A stretch of 64,000 nt of DNA from Pseudomonadales bacterium. Lineage in GTDB: Bacteria > Pseudomonadota > Gammaproteobacteria > Pseudomonadales > Pseudohongiellaceae. Location: assembly GCA_024234325.1 (NCBI GenBank), contig JACKOJ010000001.1:434001-498000 (forward strand), in the 5' to 3' direction. Each line of letters begins with the position of its first letter. The stretch's first letter is position 1. Below are positions 17,587 through 26,280 of this stretch, piece after piece. A program made the position numbers and the translations under genes. The notes beneath the pieces were generated by a model. The model saw only the letters and a list, made by a program, of their open reading frames with translations. It ran no database searches and had not been told where the DNA came from.

Positions 17587-18174
17587 TTATCGTTCCTGCG
17601 AATCCAGAAAATTCTTCAGTAACTGGTGTCCGTGATCACTCAGAATCGACTCGGGATGGAATTGCACCCCTTCCACTGCAAGGCTGCGATGACGCACGCC
17701 CATGATCTCGTCCATACTGCCATCCGGTTTCTGCGTCCAGGCCGTGATCTCCAGGCAGTCCGGCAGGCTGTCCCTGTCGATCACCAGGGAGTGGTAACGT
17801 GTGGCCGTGAACGGATTGCTAAGCCCGGTGAACACACCAAGATTGCTGTGATACATGTCCGACAGCTTGCCATGCATTACCTTGTGCGCACGCACCACAT
17901 GCCCCCCGAAAGCCTGCCCGATAGCCTGATGCCCCAGACAAATGCCCAGCAGGGGAATACGACCGGCGAAACGCTTGATGGTGTCGATAGAAATACCGGC
18001 TTCGTTCGGTGTGCACGGCCCGGGAGAAATGACGATCTTTTCCGGCGCCATGGCTTCGATGTCGTCGAGTGTAATGGCGTCATTGCGGTAGACCCGCACG
18101 TCGGCACCCAACTCTCCCAGATACTGGACGATGTTGTAGGTGAAGGAATCGTAGTTGTCGATCATTAACAGCAT
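17587..18174 (-). CDS. trpG: Anthranilate synthase glutaminase component
   Basis: Class I glutamine amidotransferase supplying ammonia to TrpE. 195 residues from ATG 18174 (MLLMIDNYDSFTYN), the usual N terminus. The nucleophile Cys lies in LLGICLGHQAIGQAFGG, and the His-Glu pair in QFHPESILS. The TrpE partner is about 36 kb away at 54.7-56.2 kb. The family overlaps with PabA, so the subunit may also serve folate synthesis. Confidence 0.95.
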   Translation of the reverse strand: MLLMIDNYDSFTYNIVQYLGELGADVRVYRNDAITLDDIEAMAPEKIVISPGPCTPNEAGISIDTIKRFAGRIPLLGICLGHQAIGQAFGGHVVRAHKVMHGKLSDMYHSNLGVFTGLSNPFTATRYHSLVIDRDSLPDCLEITAWTQKPDGSMDEIMGVRHRSLAVEGVQFHPESILSDHGHQLLKNFLDSQER

Positions 18175-18263
18175 TCGCAGGCCAACCTCCCGAGCGGCTA
18201 CTACAAGCGTGGGGATTCTAACACGGAAAGAATGGCCGCTTCTGCCTTGATCGCGGCCCTGCA

Positions 18264-19025
18264 CTACAGCGCATCAATACCGAAAACACCCCTCAGCAGG
18301 GCGCCTGTTACGTAGGCGAGGCTCGCCGCCCCACCGCCAGTCAGCAGGGTCATCAGTCCTGATTTCAGCACTGGCCTGGCCAGCACATAGCTCTTGAGCG
18401 AACCGATGGCAAAGAACATGACGGCTGCGAGCACGCTGCTGATCTGGAACTGCTGCAGCAGGCTCAGGGACGGAGCAAGAAACGGCAACAAGGGCACCAG
18501 CCCCACGACCAGAAAGGCGGCAAAGGTCACCAGTCCAGCCTGCCAGGGATCCGGCACCTCGGTCTGAACCCCGTACTCCTCTCGCACCATGGTGTCTATC
18601 CACTGCTTCCGGTCTGCGGTGATGACCTCCACGACCTGCTCCAGCAGTTCACCGGAGAAGCCACGACTGGCGTAGATCTGGCGGATTTCCTCGCGCTCGC
18701 CCTCCGGTACCACGCGAATATGCTCCTCCTCGGTGCGGCGGATACTGTCCACATATTCGCTCTGGGCTTTCACCGATTCGTAGTTGCTGACCGCCATGCT
18801 GAAACCGTCAGCCAGCAGATTGGCAAAGCCGAGCACCAGCGCCACGTTGGCCGAAAAACCCGCGCCATAGGCGCCGGCCACGACGGCGAAGGTGGTCACA
18901 CATCCATCAATTCCGCCCAGCACTGCATCAGAAAGTCGATTGGACGGCCCCGGGGCGCTCAAACGCTGGTGTACGCGCGCCGGCGTGTGTTCCTCTTGCA
19001 GCCTTTGCCTCTGCTGTTTGCTCAT
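18264..19025 (-). CDS. VIT1/CCC1-family transporter
   Basis: Predicted iron/manganese transporter of the inner membrane. 253 residues: the paired helices at about 29-85 contain SDAVLGGIDGCVTTFAVVAGA and NLLADGFSMAVSNYESVKAQSE, the VIT signature with the metal-binding cytosolic helix (EEEHIRVVPEGEREEIRQIY) following, then three more helices to the C terminus. Encoded divergently from corA, so two metal transporters share an 88-bp intergenic region. Confidence 0.88.
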   Translation of the reverse strand: MSKQQRQRLQEEHTPARVHQRLSAPGPSNRLSDAVLGGIDGCVTTFAVVAGAYGAGFSANVALVLGFANLLADGFSMAVSNYESVKAQSEYVDSIRRTEEEHIRVVPEGEREEIRQIYASRGFSGELLEQVVEVITADRKQWIDTMVREEYGVQTEVPDPWQAGLVTFAAFLVVGLVPLLPFLAPSLSLLQQFQISSVLAAVMFFAIGSLKSYVLARPVLKSGLMTLLTGGGAASLAYVTGALLRGVFGIDAL

Positions 19026-19113
19026 CCGCGTCCTCGCTGAAGAAGTCCCGACTCCGGCCCTTTCCGGAAAACATCATGCTACCATGACCACAACGCGATG
19101 GAGGGAGAAGTGC

Positions 19114-20214
19114 ATGGCAAAGCGAAGCAAGATCATCCTCAAGAAAATCCGGCAATCCAAGCTCGTGCGCAAGCGCGGCAAGAAGGTCGGTGCGCCACCC
19201 GGCACCCTGCTTCATGTCGGGGAAACCCACACCGAAAGCACCTCTCTCTCTCTGCTCACCTACAACCAGGAACAGTACAAGGTTTCCAGATTGTCGCAGG
19301 TGAGCGACCTGAAGCGCGGCACCTTCCTCGACCAGGTGACCTGGCTCAATATCGAAGGGGTGCATGATGCCGCCGTCGTGCAGTCCGTGGGCGAAATGTT
19401 TGAACTGCATCCGCTGGTCATGGAGGACATTCTCAATACGGATCAGCGCCCCAAGATCGAGGTGCACGAACACTACCTCTACATCGTGGTCAAGGTGCTG
19501 AATTTTGACGTCGCGGACTCCCAGGCTCGGGTCGAACAGATCAGTCTGATTCTGGGCAACGGTTTCGTCCTCTCCTTCCAGGAAGGCAAGGACGATATCT
19601 TTCAGGGAGTCCGCACCCGGCTGGAATCCGGACGCCGCATCCGCACCCTGGGCCCCGACTATCTGTGCTACGCGTTGATCGACACGGTGGTGGATAACTA
19701 CTTCATGCTGCTGGAGCAATTCGGAGATCAGGTCGAGCTGCTGGAGGAAGAACTGCTCAGCAATCCCACGCCCGACACGCTGCAGAAGATCCACCACTAC
19801 AAACGCGAGATGCTGCTGTTGAGAAAGGCCGTGTGGCCACTGCGCGAAGTGCTGACCAGCATGATTCGGGACGACAGCACACAGATTTCCCAGGATACCC
19901 AACTCTATCTTCGCGATGTTTATGACCATACGATCCATATCATGGATACCGTGGACACTATCCGCGACCTGCTTGCAGGCATGCTGGACCTGTACATCTC
20001 CAGCACCAGCAACCGCATGAACGAGATCATGAAGGTGCTGACCATCTTCGCCTCCATCTTCATGCCCCTGACCTTCATCGCTGGCATTTACGGCATGAAC
20101 TTTCAGTACATGCCGGAACTCAGCATACGCTGGGCCTATCCCGCAGTGATGGCCGTCATGGCGCTCATCGGCGTGGGGCTGGCTTTTTATTTCCGCTGGA
20201 AGAAGTGGTTATAG
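19114..20214 (+). CDS. corA: CorA-family magnesium/cobalt transporter
   Basis: Pentameric divalent-cation channel. 366 residues: a large cytosolic funnel domain and two C-terminal membrane helices with the GMN selectivity motif (IYGMNFQYMPE) and a basic end (FRWKKWL). Start at ATG 19114, supported by GGAGGGAGAA; ATG 19084 is possible but weaker. The first 40 residues are strongly basic. Its end overlaps the convergent PhyH gene by six bases. Confidence 0.95.
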   Translation: MAKRSKIILKKIRQSKLVRKRGKKVGAPPGTLLHVGETHTESTSLSLLTYNQEQYKVSRLSQVSDLKRGTFLDQVTWLNIEGVHDAAVVQSVGEMFELHPLVMEDILNTDQRPKIEVHEHYLYIVVKVLNFDVADSQARVEQISLILGNGFVLSFQEGKDDIFQGVRTRLESGRRIRTLGPDYLCYALIDTVVDNYFMLLEQFGDQVELLEEELLSNPTPDTLQKIHHYKREMLLLRKAVWPLREVLTSMIRDDSTQISQDTQLYLRDVYDHTIHIMDTVDTIRDLLAGMLDLYISSTSNRMNEIMKVLTIFASIFMPLTFIAGIYGMNFQYMPELSIRWAYPAVMAVMALIGVGLAFYFRWKKWL

Positions 20215-21009
20215 CGCGGCCTGATCCAGCACCTGTCGCGTGCGCAGAAAGACCTGAGGGCAAGCCACACCTGCCAGGTCTTCGTCGGAAGGCAGGCAAC
20301 TGCGACGGGCATACTGCAGTAGATCGGGCGAGGCATCACAGAACAGCATGTCAAAGGCAAATCGGTTCATGCCATAAAGCCCGCGATGCAGCATGTTCGC
20401 GGAGAAGACCAGCAGGTCTCCGGCGGCCAGCGGCACTGCCTGCGCCCCGGACAGGGGATCACTTGTCCGTCGCCCCTGCCCCATGCGCACGGCGAATTCC
20501 TCCTCCGTGTCCCAGCGCCTGTGCGTTCCCGGCACCAACTCCAGACCCGGCTCGTCTCTCAACGCCAGGCGCAGGTGGATCACATGGATACGCGACAACT
20601 GTGCCTGTTGCTCGTCAAGCGGCAACCCTGTGTACTGAATATCTCGGTGCCAGTAATTGGACTGCGCCGGATTCTTTGGATTGAAAAACAACTGAGTGTT
20701 CAGAAATGCGGGGCCTTCGGAGAACACCGCCTGTAGAACCTGAGCAATGCCGACACCACCTATCACGCCAAAGAGACAACGACGCTCCCCCGTTCCCAGC
20801 AGGTCGCGATCCGTCAGGTAGGCACTATTGATCGCTCCCCTGGCATAGGCCGCCTCTTCCTGTCGCAGCCAGCGTGAGTGAAAAACAGTCAGCACCTTCC
20901 GCAAGGGAATCAGATCGCTTTCCGCAAACAGACGAGGCAGGTGCACAAAGCCCTGCTCCTGATAACGTGCTCGAGTCTCTTCCTGGGAAATTGATGACGG
21001 ACCATTCAT
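20209..21009 (-). CDS. Phytanoyl-CoA dioxygenase (PhyH) family protein
   Basis: Putative Fe(II)/2-oxoglutarate-dependent oxygenase of 266 residues. The iron triad is visible as H121-R-D123 (YWHRDIQY) and distal His208 (ANMLHRG). The double-stranded beta-helix core also has HLRLALRDEPGLELVPGTH. The substrate is unknown; PhyH members act on lipids, small alcohols and natural products. It lies between corA and fnr with its own strand partner fnr upstream but separated by a terminator, so it is probably transcribed alone. Confidence 0.85.
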   Translation of the reverse strand: MNGPSSISQEETRARYQEQGFVHLPRLFAESDLIPLRKVLTVFHSRWLRQEEAAYARGAINSAYLTDRDLLGTGERRCLFGVIGGVGIAQVLQAVFSEGPAFLNTQLFFNPKNPAQSNYWHRDIQYTGLPLDEQQAQLSRIHVIHLRLALRDEPGLELVPGTHRRWDTEEEFAVRMGQGRRTSDPLSGAQAVPLAAGDLLVFSANMLHRGLYGMNRFAFDMLFCDASPDLLQYARRSCLPSDEDLAGVACPQVFLRTRQVLDQAAL

Positions 21010-21039
21010 CAACCGGCACCCGCCCGCTTTTCAGCGCGC

Positions 21040-21079
21040 AAAAAAAAGACCGTAACGAAATGCCCGCATTTCATTACGG
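21040..21079 (-). terminator. Rho-independent terminator of fnr
   Basis: 13-base arms (21050-21062 and 21067-21079) pair perfectly except for one G-U wobble, enclosing a four-base loop. Read on the minus strand the stem is followed by TCTTTTTTTT. It lies about 140 bp after the fnr stop and before the PhyH start. Confidence 0.85.
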
Positions 21080-21217
21080 CCTCAAGTTTACTAGACGACC
21101 GACTCAACATGGCGATTACAAAAGACTTTGCAATTGCGATGTTGGAGCCAGTGTAATGGACGAGCGCCCGGGAAATATTGACATACATCAGAGGAAGCGT
21201 GATGAGGCTGACGCCTG

Positions 21218-22012
21218 TCACGCCGGCTCGTGCAGTTTGGCAATCCGCTTCAGTGCCGACATGTCCAGCACCTGGATTTCCTTGTTGTCCACCTTCACGA
21301 TTTCCTGCTTCTGCAGGCGGCTGAAGACGCGGCTGACGGTCTCCAGTGTGACCCCCAGATAGCTGCCAATATCGGCACGAGTCATGGGCAGGCGGAATTG
21401 GGTGGAGGACAGTTTGCGACGATGGTTGCGGCTGGAAATGCTGAGCAGCAGGGCCGCCACACGCTCCTCGGCCGCATTGCTGCTGACCAGAGTAAGCATC
21501 TGCTGGTCCTTGACGATTTCCTGTCCCATCAGACGGAAGAAGCGCCCCTGCAGTGAGGGAATGCGAGCACTGAGTTCTTCCAGTTGATGAAAGGGTATCT
21601 CGCAGAATGATCCCGTTTCCAGTGCGATGGCAGAACTGCCGTGGCGATTGCTGCTGATGCCGTCCATCCCCATGATCTCGCCGGGCAGGTAGAGGCCCGT
21701 CACTTGTTCGGTGCCTTCCTGGGTGGTTTTGAAGGTCTTGAAGCTGCCGGCACGAATGGCGTAGATGGATTTGAATTCCTCGCCTTCGCGGTACAGGTAG
21801 TCGCCCTTGTTCAGCGCGCGCCCACGTTTGACGATTTCATCCAGGCGGGAAATCTCGACGGCATCCAGCGCAATGGGCAGGCACAGCTCCCCCAGCCGAC
21901 ACTCCCCACAGGAGATACTGGGGTTGGTGTGACAGGTGCGTGCTGCGTAAGGCGTCTCCTTGGCCAACACAGTACTGCCGGGGGTCGGTTTCGCGACTGA
22001 TTTCACGTACAC
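21218..22012 (-). CDS. fnr: FNR/ANR-type oxygen-sensing regulator
   Basis: Global regulator of anaerobic metabolism binding a [4Fe-4S] cluster. 264 residues. Cluster ligands are visible: Cys35-x2-Cys38-x5-Cys44 (CGECRLGELC) and Cys137 (GSFCEIP), matching Cys20, 23, 29 and 122 of E. coli FNR with a constant offset of 15. The C-terminal HTH MTRADIGSYLGVTLETVSRVFSRLQ includes the E-x2-S-R recognition residues. hemN, a classical target, lies upstream with an FNR box. Confidence 0.96.
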   Translation of the reverse strand: MYVKSVAKPTPGSTVLAKETPYAARTCHTNPSISCGECRLGELCLPIALDAVEISRLDEIVKRGRALNKGDYLYREGEEFKSIYAIRAGSFKTFKTTQEGTEQVTGLYLPGEIMGMDGISSNRHGSSAIALETGSFCEIPFHQLEELSARIPSLQGRFFRLMGQEIVKDQQMLTLVSSNAAEERVAALLLSISSRNHRRKLSSTQFRLPMTRADIGSYLGVTLETVSRVFSRLQKQEIVKVDNKEIQVLDMSALKRIAKLHEPA

Positions 22013-22121
22013 GTCTTCCTAGAGAATCCAGAATGACGGCATTGTAGACAATTCGGCGGGTCGCGGCAAAGCGCTCTTTTTCACTGAATGCCTCCAGTGA
22101 AGGAAATTGTCGCCCGGTCCA

Positions 22122-23552
22122 TCAGATGACCCGGGAAAACGTCGGTTTGGAGGGAGTGTCCTGGCGCAGGTACTCGTCGAACACCATGCAGATATTGCGC
22201 AGCAGCAGGCTGCCTTCGGCGCTGACATAGATCTTGCCCGGAGTCGCCAGACTGAGCAGGCCATCCCGCTCCAGTTGCACCAGCTCCGGCAGCAGCAGGT
22301 TGAAATGCACCTTGAAATCAATACCATACTCGCGCTCGATGCGGGCAATATCCAGGAAGCGGTAACAGCTCAGTTGCTGAATGATGTCACGGCGCAACAC
22401 ATCTTCCCGGCTGGACTCCCGCCCACGCACCACCGGCAGGCGATTCTCGTCCAGCGCCTGGTAATAGGCATCCAGTTGTGCGGCATTCTGCACAAACATG
22501 CCGTGAATATTGCTGATGGAGGAGACGCCGAGGCCCACCAGGTCTTCAGCCTTGTGGACGGAGTAACCCTGAAAGTTGCGACACAGCTCGCCATTGGCCT
22601 GAGCAAGGGCCAGGGGATCATCCGCTTTCACAAAATGATCCATCCCGATATACAGATACCCCGCCTCCGTCAGCGTTCTGATCAGCAGGGTCAGCATCTC
22701 CAGCTTCAGCGCGGGTGATGGCAGGTCTTCGGTGTGAATAGCCCGCTGCGCGGCAAAACGCTCGGGCAAATGGGCATAGTTGTAGTAGCTGATACGGTCC
22801 GGTGCCAGCCGGATCACTTCGCGCAGGGTGTCCTCCACGCTCTTCAGGGTCTGTTTCGGCAGGCCGTAGATCAGATCGAAGTTCAGTGAACCGAAGGCCC
22901 GTGCACGGATATCCCGCACCAAGCGCTCGATCATCTCCACGCCCTGAATGCGGTTGATCGCCTTCTGAACCTCGGGATCGAAATCCTGAATCCCCAGGCT
23001 GATGCGATTGAAGCCCAGCCCGCGGATCAGTTCGATGCGGGAGCGGTCTACCGTTCTCGGGTCAATCTCGATGGCATAGTCCCGCGTGTCGTCCTGCACC
23101 AGGCGGAAGTAGTGCGCCGTCAGATGCACCAGCTCCGTCAACTCAGCGTCGTCGAGGAAAGTCGGAGTGCCGCCGCCCAGATGCAGTTGCATCACCGGCC
23201 GCTGGTGCAGGGAGGACTGCAGGCGCAGCAGCGCCATCTCCCGGCGCAGGTGCTCCATATAGCGCCGCACATGCGCACGGTTGCGGGTCACGATCTTGTT
23301 GCAGCCACAGTAATAACAGGGCGAACTGCAGAACGGGATGTGAATATACAGGGACAGCGGCTCCTGGGAGGTGCTGTCCGCAAGCGCATCCAGATAGCGG
23401 GACACTTCCACACTGGCAAACTGGGTGGCAGGGGGATAGGAGGTATAACGGGGTCCCTGCCGGTCGTATTTGCGCAGCAACTCGGCAATCCGCCCCGGGT
23501 TCAGGGGCGGTTGCGCGTGAAGAGGAAGATCTGTGGCGATTTCTGGAGTCAT
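22122..23552 (-). CDS. hemN: Oxygen-independent coproporphyrinogen III oxidase
   Basis: Radical-SAM enzyme making protoporphyrinogen without oxygen. Starting at ATG 23552 (MTPEIATDLPL) gives 476 residues, close to E. coli HemN. The cluster motif CSSPCYYCGC has Cys75, 79, 82 and 84. The N-terminal RYTSYPPATQF and the C-terminal HemN domain are present. An upstream in-frame ATG at 23588 would add 12 residues, but it overlaps an FNR-like box, so the shorter start is preferred. Beside fnr, as in many gammaproteobacteria. Confidence 0.95.
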   Translation of the reverse strand: MTPEIATDLPLHAQPPLNPGRIAELLRKYDRQGPRYTSYPPATQFASVEVSRYLDALADSTSQEPLSLYIHIPFCSSPCYYCGCNKIVTRNRAHVRRYMEHLRREMALLRLQSSLHQRPVMQLHLGGGTPTFLDDAELTELVHLTAHYFRLVQDDTRDYAIEIDPRTVDRSRIELIRGLGFNRISLGIQDFDPEVQKAINRIQGVEMIERLVRDIRARAFGSLNFDLIYGLPKQTLKSVEDTLREVIRLAPDRISYYNYAHLPERFAAQRAIHTEDLPSPALKLEMLTLLIRTLTEAGYLYIGMDHFVKADDPLALAQANGELCRNFQGYSVHKAEDLVGLGVSSISNIHGMFVQNAAQLDAYYQALDENRLPVVRGRESSREDVLRRDIIQQLSCYRFLDIARIEREYGIDFKVHFNLLLPELVQLERDGLLSLATPGKIYVSAEGSLLLRNICMVFDEYLRQDTPSKPTFSRVI

Positions 23553-23586
23553 GGGAGCGAGTGTAAAACTCCCCCCAAATGACGCC

Positions 23587-23600
23587 ATGACCTAAATCAA
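23587..23600 (-). promoter_or_regulatory. FNR/ANR box upstream of hemN
   Basis: On the minus strand the 14-mer TTGATTTAGGTCAT matches the FNR/ANR pattern TTGAT-N4-ATCAA/GTCAA closely, with only the last base off. It is centred about 41 bp before the preferred hemN start and lies between the GST gene and hemN. Together with adjacent fnr this suggests anaerobic control of hemN. Confidence 0.6.
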
Positions 23601-23616
23601 GAAAACCTTCGCGGTA

Positions 23617-24240
23617 TTATTCCGGCTTCGGCATCAGCGCCGCATCCAGCGCCATCGCGCGCTGCAGGGCGGGGCGCGCCTCCAGCCGCGACACATAGGC
23701 CTCGAACACGGCACGTTTGTCGATGGTGCCGAACATCATGCCCCAGCGCAGGGCAGACCCTACATAGACATCCGCCGCTGTGAACTGGTCGCCACACAGC
23801 CAGGTTTTGCCGGCGATGGCGCCCTCAAGGGCATTCAGGGTCAGTGCCTCATTGCCGTAGCCCAGCGTGCCCTGACGCTCCGCCGGTGCCTCCCACTTCA
23901 TCGCCCTCGCCGTGATCGCCATTTCCAGCGGACCGGCAGCAAAGAACAGCCAACGATAGTAGGTACCGCGCAGCGGATCGCTAGGCGCAGGAGCGAGGCC
24001 CGCCTGGGGAAAGACGTCTGCCAGATAGGCGCAGATGGCAGCCACTTCCGTGACCACCGTGCCGCGATGTCGAATGGCAGGCACCTTCCCCATGGGGTTG
24101 ATTGCCAGGTATTCGGGAGCCTTCATACTGCCGCCGTACTGCAGCACCTCCACCTCGTACTCGGCGCCGGTCTCTTCCAGCATCCAGCGGACAATCTGGC
24201 CGCGTGACTGCGGATTGGTATAAAAGGTCAACGACTCCAT
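23617..24240 (-). CDS. Glutathione S-transferase family protein
   Basis: 207 residues with an N-terminal thioredoxin-like domain (MESLTFYTNPQSRGQIVRWM, cis-Pro motif MGKVPAI, then TEVAAICAYLAD) and an all-helical C-terminal domain containing FTAADVYVGSALRWG. The Ser/Asn-Pro-x-Ser-Arg-Gly start suggests a Ser-type catalytic residue. Substrate unknown. Same strand as hemN, 64 bp apart, with the FNR box between, so probably separate promoters. Confidence 0.88.
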   Translation of the reverse strand: MESLTFYTNPQSRGQIVRWMLEETGAEYEVEVLQYGGSMKAPEYLAINPMGKVPAIRHRGTVVTEVAAICAYLADVFPQAGLAPAPSDPLRGTYYRWLFFAAGPLEMAITARAMKWEAPAERQGTLGYGNEALTLNALEGAIAGKTWLCGDQFTAADVYVGSALRWGMMFGTIDKRAVFEAYVSRLEARPALQRAMALDAALMPKPE

Positions 24241-24269
24241 GGCGGGCTCCCTGTCACAAACACATCAGC

Positions 24270-25427
24270 TCAATCGATCAGGCGTGGAATGAACTTGGTG
24301 ACGCCCTGAATGGGCCCGACTTCACCGGCAAACACATTGCCGTGCTTGTCCACCGTCACCCCCTCACCCATGGAGCCATAGCCACCCATGCCTGAGGCTC
24401 GCTCGGAGACGTGCTCCGGCACGAAATACTTCACTTCGCCGGTACGGGCACTGCCTACCCGCAGGCCTTTGCGCCAGCCCGGGTTGTAGTTCGGATCAGA
24501 CTCGGAATCGATGGCGTAGAGCGTGTCATCGGGCGTGATGAACAGCCCGCTGATACGGCTGAACTGATACCAGGTGTCCAGGTGCTTGCCATCCTGATCG
24601 AAGATCTGGATGCGACGATTGCCGCGGTCGGCCACAAACAGGCGGCCCTGGGAATCGAAGGCGAGGGAGTGCGGAGAGCGCATCTGGCCATCTTCATAGC
24701 CCCACTCACCGAAACTCTTGATGAACGTGCCATCGGGAGCGAACTTGGAAATCCGGCTCTTGGAGTCCGGCCCCGGCTCGTCCTGGAACTGTGCCCCGTG
24801 GGTTTCTGCCACGTAGATGCTGCCGTCCGGGCCGATCACGACATCGTTGGGGTCGGTAAAGCGATTGGGCGGATCGCCGGCTTCCCCGGGGGTACCCAGC
24901 GTCAGCAGCAGTTGCCCGGTGGGGCTGAACTTCAGCACTGTGTGGCCTTTGCCTGCGGCGTCGGGGAACTGCTCCAGCTCGCGAGGGGTCGCGGCACGGG
25001 AGTCTACCACCCAGACATTGCCCTCCTTGTCCACGTCCATGCCGTGCGGCCAAATAATCAGGCCCTTGCCGAAGCTGGTGACCACATTGCCCTGGGCATC
25101 CAGTTTGACGATCGGATCCAGATCAGACCCGGCGCAGGAGTTCGCGCCGCAGCGATCCCCGATCCAGACACTCTCTCCATCGATGTCGATGTTGATGGCG
25201 CTGATGGAACCCCAGGTGCGGCCTGCCGGCGGATTGCTCCAGTCGCGCACCGTTTCGTAGGGGTTGGGCAGATTGTTCACCGGGGGAACGCTGGCGTGCT
25301 CGGCGGGGCCCGTGGCTCCACGCTGGGCAGAGGCAAGCCCCGAGGCTGTCAGCAACAGGGTGGCTCCCAGCGTCAGGCGGAAAAGCTTCCCGGCGGAAGC
25401 AGTGTGTGTCGTTGTGTTTGTTTTCAT
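24270..25427 (-). CDS. Secreted NHL-repeat beta-propeller protein
   Basis: 385 residues from ATG 25427, with AACGAGGAACGTG upstream as ribosome site. A signal peptide (KLFRLTLGATLLLTASGLASAQ) directs it to the periplasm or outside. The body is NHL/SMP-30-like propeller blades, each with a NVWVVDSR-, SIYVAETH- or RLFVADRGNRRIQIFD-type segment. It resembles peptidyl-alpha-hydroxyglycine amidating-lyase-like and streptogramin-lyase-like proteins, but catalytic identity cannot be assigned. One Cys pair occurs in DRCGANSCAGSD. Confidence 0.75.
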   Translation of the reverse strand: MKTNTTTHTASAGKLFRLTLGATLLLTASGLASAQRGATGPAEHASVPPVNNLPNPYETVRDWSNPPAGRTWGSISAINIDIDGESVWIGDRCGANSCAGSDLDPIVKLDAQGNVVTSFGKGLIIWPHGMDVDKEGNVWVVDSRAATPRELEQFPDAAGKGHTVLKFSPTGQLLLTLGTPGEAGDPPNRFTDPNDVVIGPDGSIYVAETHGAQFQDEPGPDSKSRISKFAPDGTFIKSFGEWGYEDGQMRSPHSLAFDSQGRLFVADRGNRRIQIFDQDGKHLDTWYQFSRISGLFITPDDTLYAIDSESDPNYNPGWRKGLRVGSARTGEVKYFVPEHVSERASGMGGYGSMGEGVTVDKHGNVFAGEVGPIQGVTKFIPRLID

Positions 25428-25531
25428 CACGTTCCTCGTTGGACACTCATGGCTCGATGGTCGATGTTTCCTGCACGCCCTCCGGAGGGCGCAGGTCTGG
25501 GGCTGAACCATGAACCGCAGGCCCGGAATTG

Positions 25532-26278
25532 TCAATCCTGCCTCGCCGCCCTGCCTCGTTCGTAGGCACAGATGGACACCGTGCTGGCCAGATTCAGCGA
25601 TTCAATCGCGTCTGTTCCCGGAATCGAGAACGCCCTTGCCCCAAGAGTCTCCAGGGCCTCACGCGGCACTCCGCGGGCTTCATTGCCAAACACATAGACA
25701 TCCTGCTGCGGGAACCCGGCATCCGTCACCGGCACGCCGTTCATATCGAGACAGGCAATGCGGGGGAAGCGACCGGACAGCGACGCCAGGGTGACATCCA
25801 GCTCCAGCGGCACATGGAAAATCGCCCCCATGCTGGCGCGCACCACTTTGGGATTGAAAGGGTCCACGGAGTCCGGACTAAGCAGACAGCGCGCGCTGCC
25901 GAACCAGGCCAGTGTGCGCAGGATACTGCCAAGATTGCCCGGGTCCTGAATCTCGTAAAAATAGCAGGCGTGAGTCGTAGCAGGAGTCGGCTGCACCTCC
26001 AGCACCGCCGCAATCGGCACGACGGCAAGCACGCCCTGCGGGGTTTTGGTATCGCTGATTCTGCTCATCTGCGCTTCACTCAGCACGCGCGCTTCAAACC
26101 CCTCGCAAAAGCTCTCAAAGCGGGAGGTAAGAAAAAGACGAGACTCGAACAGAGCAGGATTGTGCACGGCAGCGCGTCTCAGCTCCTGCACCAGGTGCTC
26201 GCCCTCGGCAATAAAATGGCCGCTGAGAAGGCGGTATTTCTTCTGTTGCAGTTTGCGGATATCGTCCAGCGCCCACAT
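25532..26278 (-). CDS. TrmH/SpoU-family RNA 2'-O-methyltransferase
   Basis: 248 residues: an N-terminal L30e-like substrate-binding domain (ADDIRKL... FIAEGEHLVQEL) and a C-terminal SPOUT trefoil knot with three motifs, DPGNLGSILRTLAWFG, VFGNEARGVP and SLNLASTVSICAYE. This is the RlmB/TrmH family; the exact RNA target is unclear. The upstream FAD-dehydrogenase gene ends two bases away, indicating cotranscription. Confidence 0.88.
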   Translation of the reverse strand: MWALDDIRKLQQKKYRLLSGHFIAEGEHLVQELRRAAVHNPALFESRLFLTSRFESFCEGFEARVLSEAQMSRISDTKTPQGVLAVVPIAAVLEVQPTPATTHACYFYEIQDPGNLGSILRTLAWFGSARCLLSPDSVDPFNPKVVRASMGAIFHVPLELDVTLASLSGRFPRIACLDMNGVPVTDAGFPQQDVYVFGNEARGVPREALETLGARAFSIPGTDAIESLNLASTVSICAYERGRAARQD

Positions 26279-26280
26279 GC

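Noticed and set aside
22086..22107. Inverted repeat TTCACTG / CAGTGAA between hemN and fnr as a terminator
   Set aside because: Stem of seven with an eight-base loop and no T tract after it on either strand.
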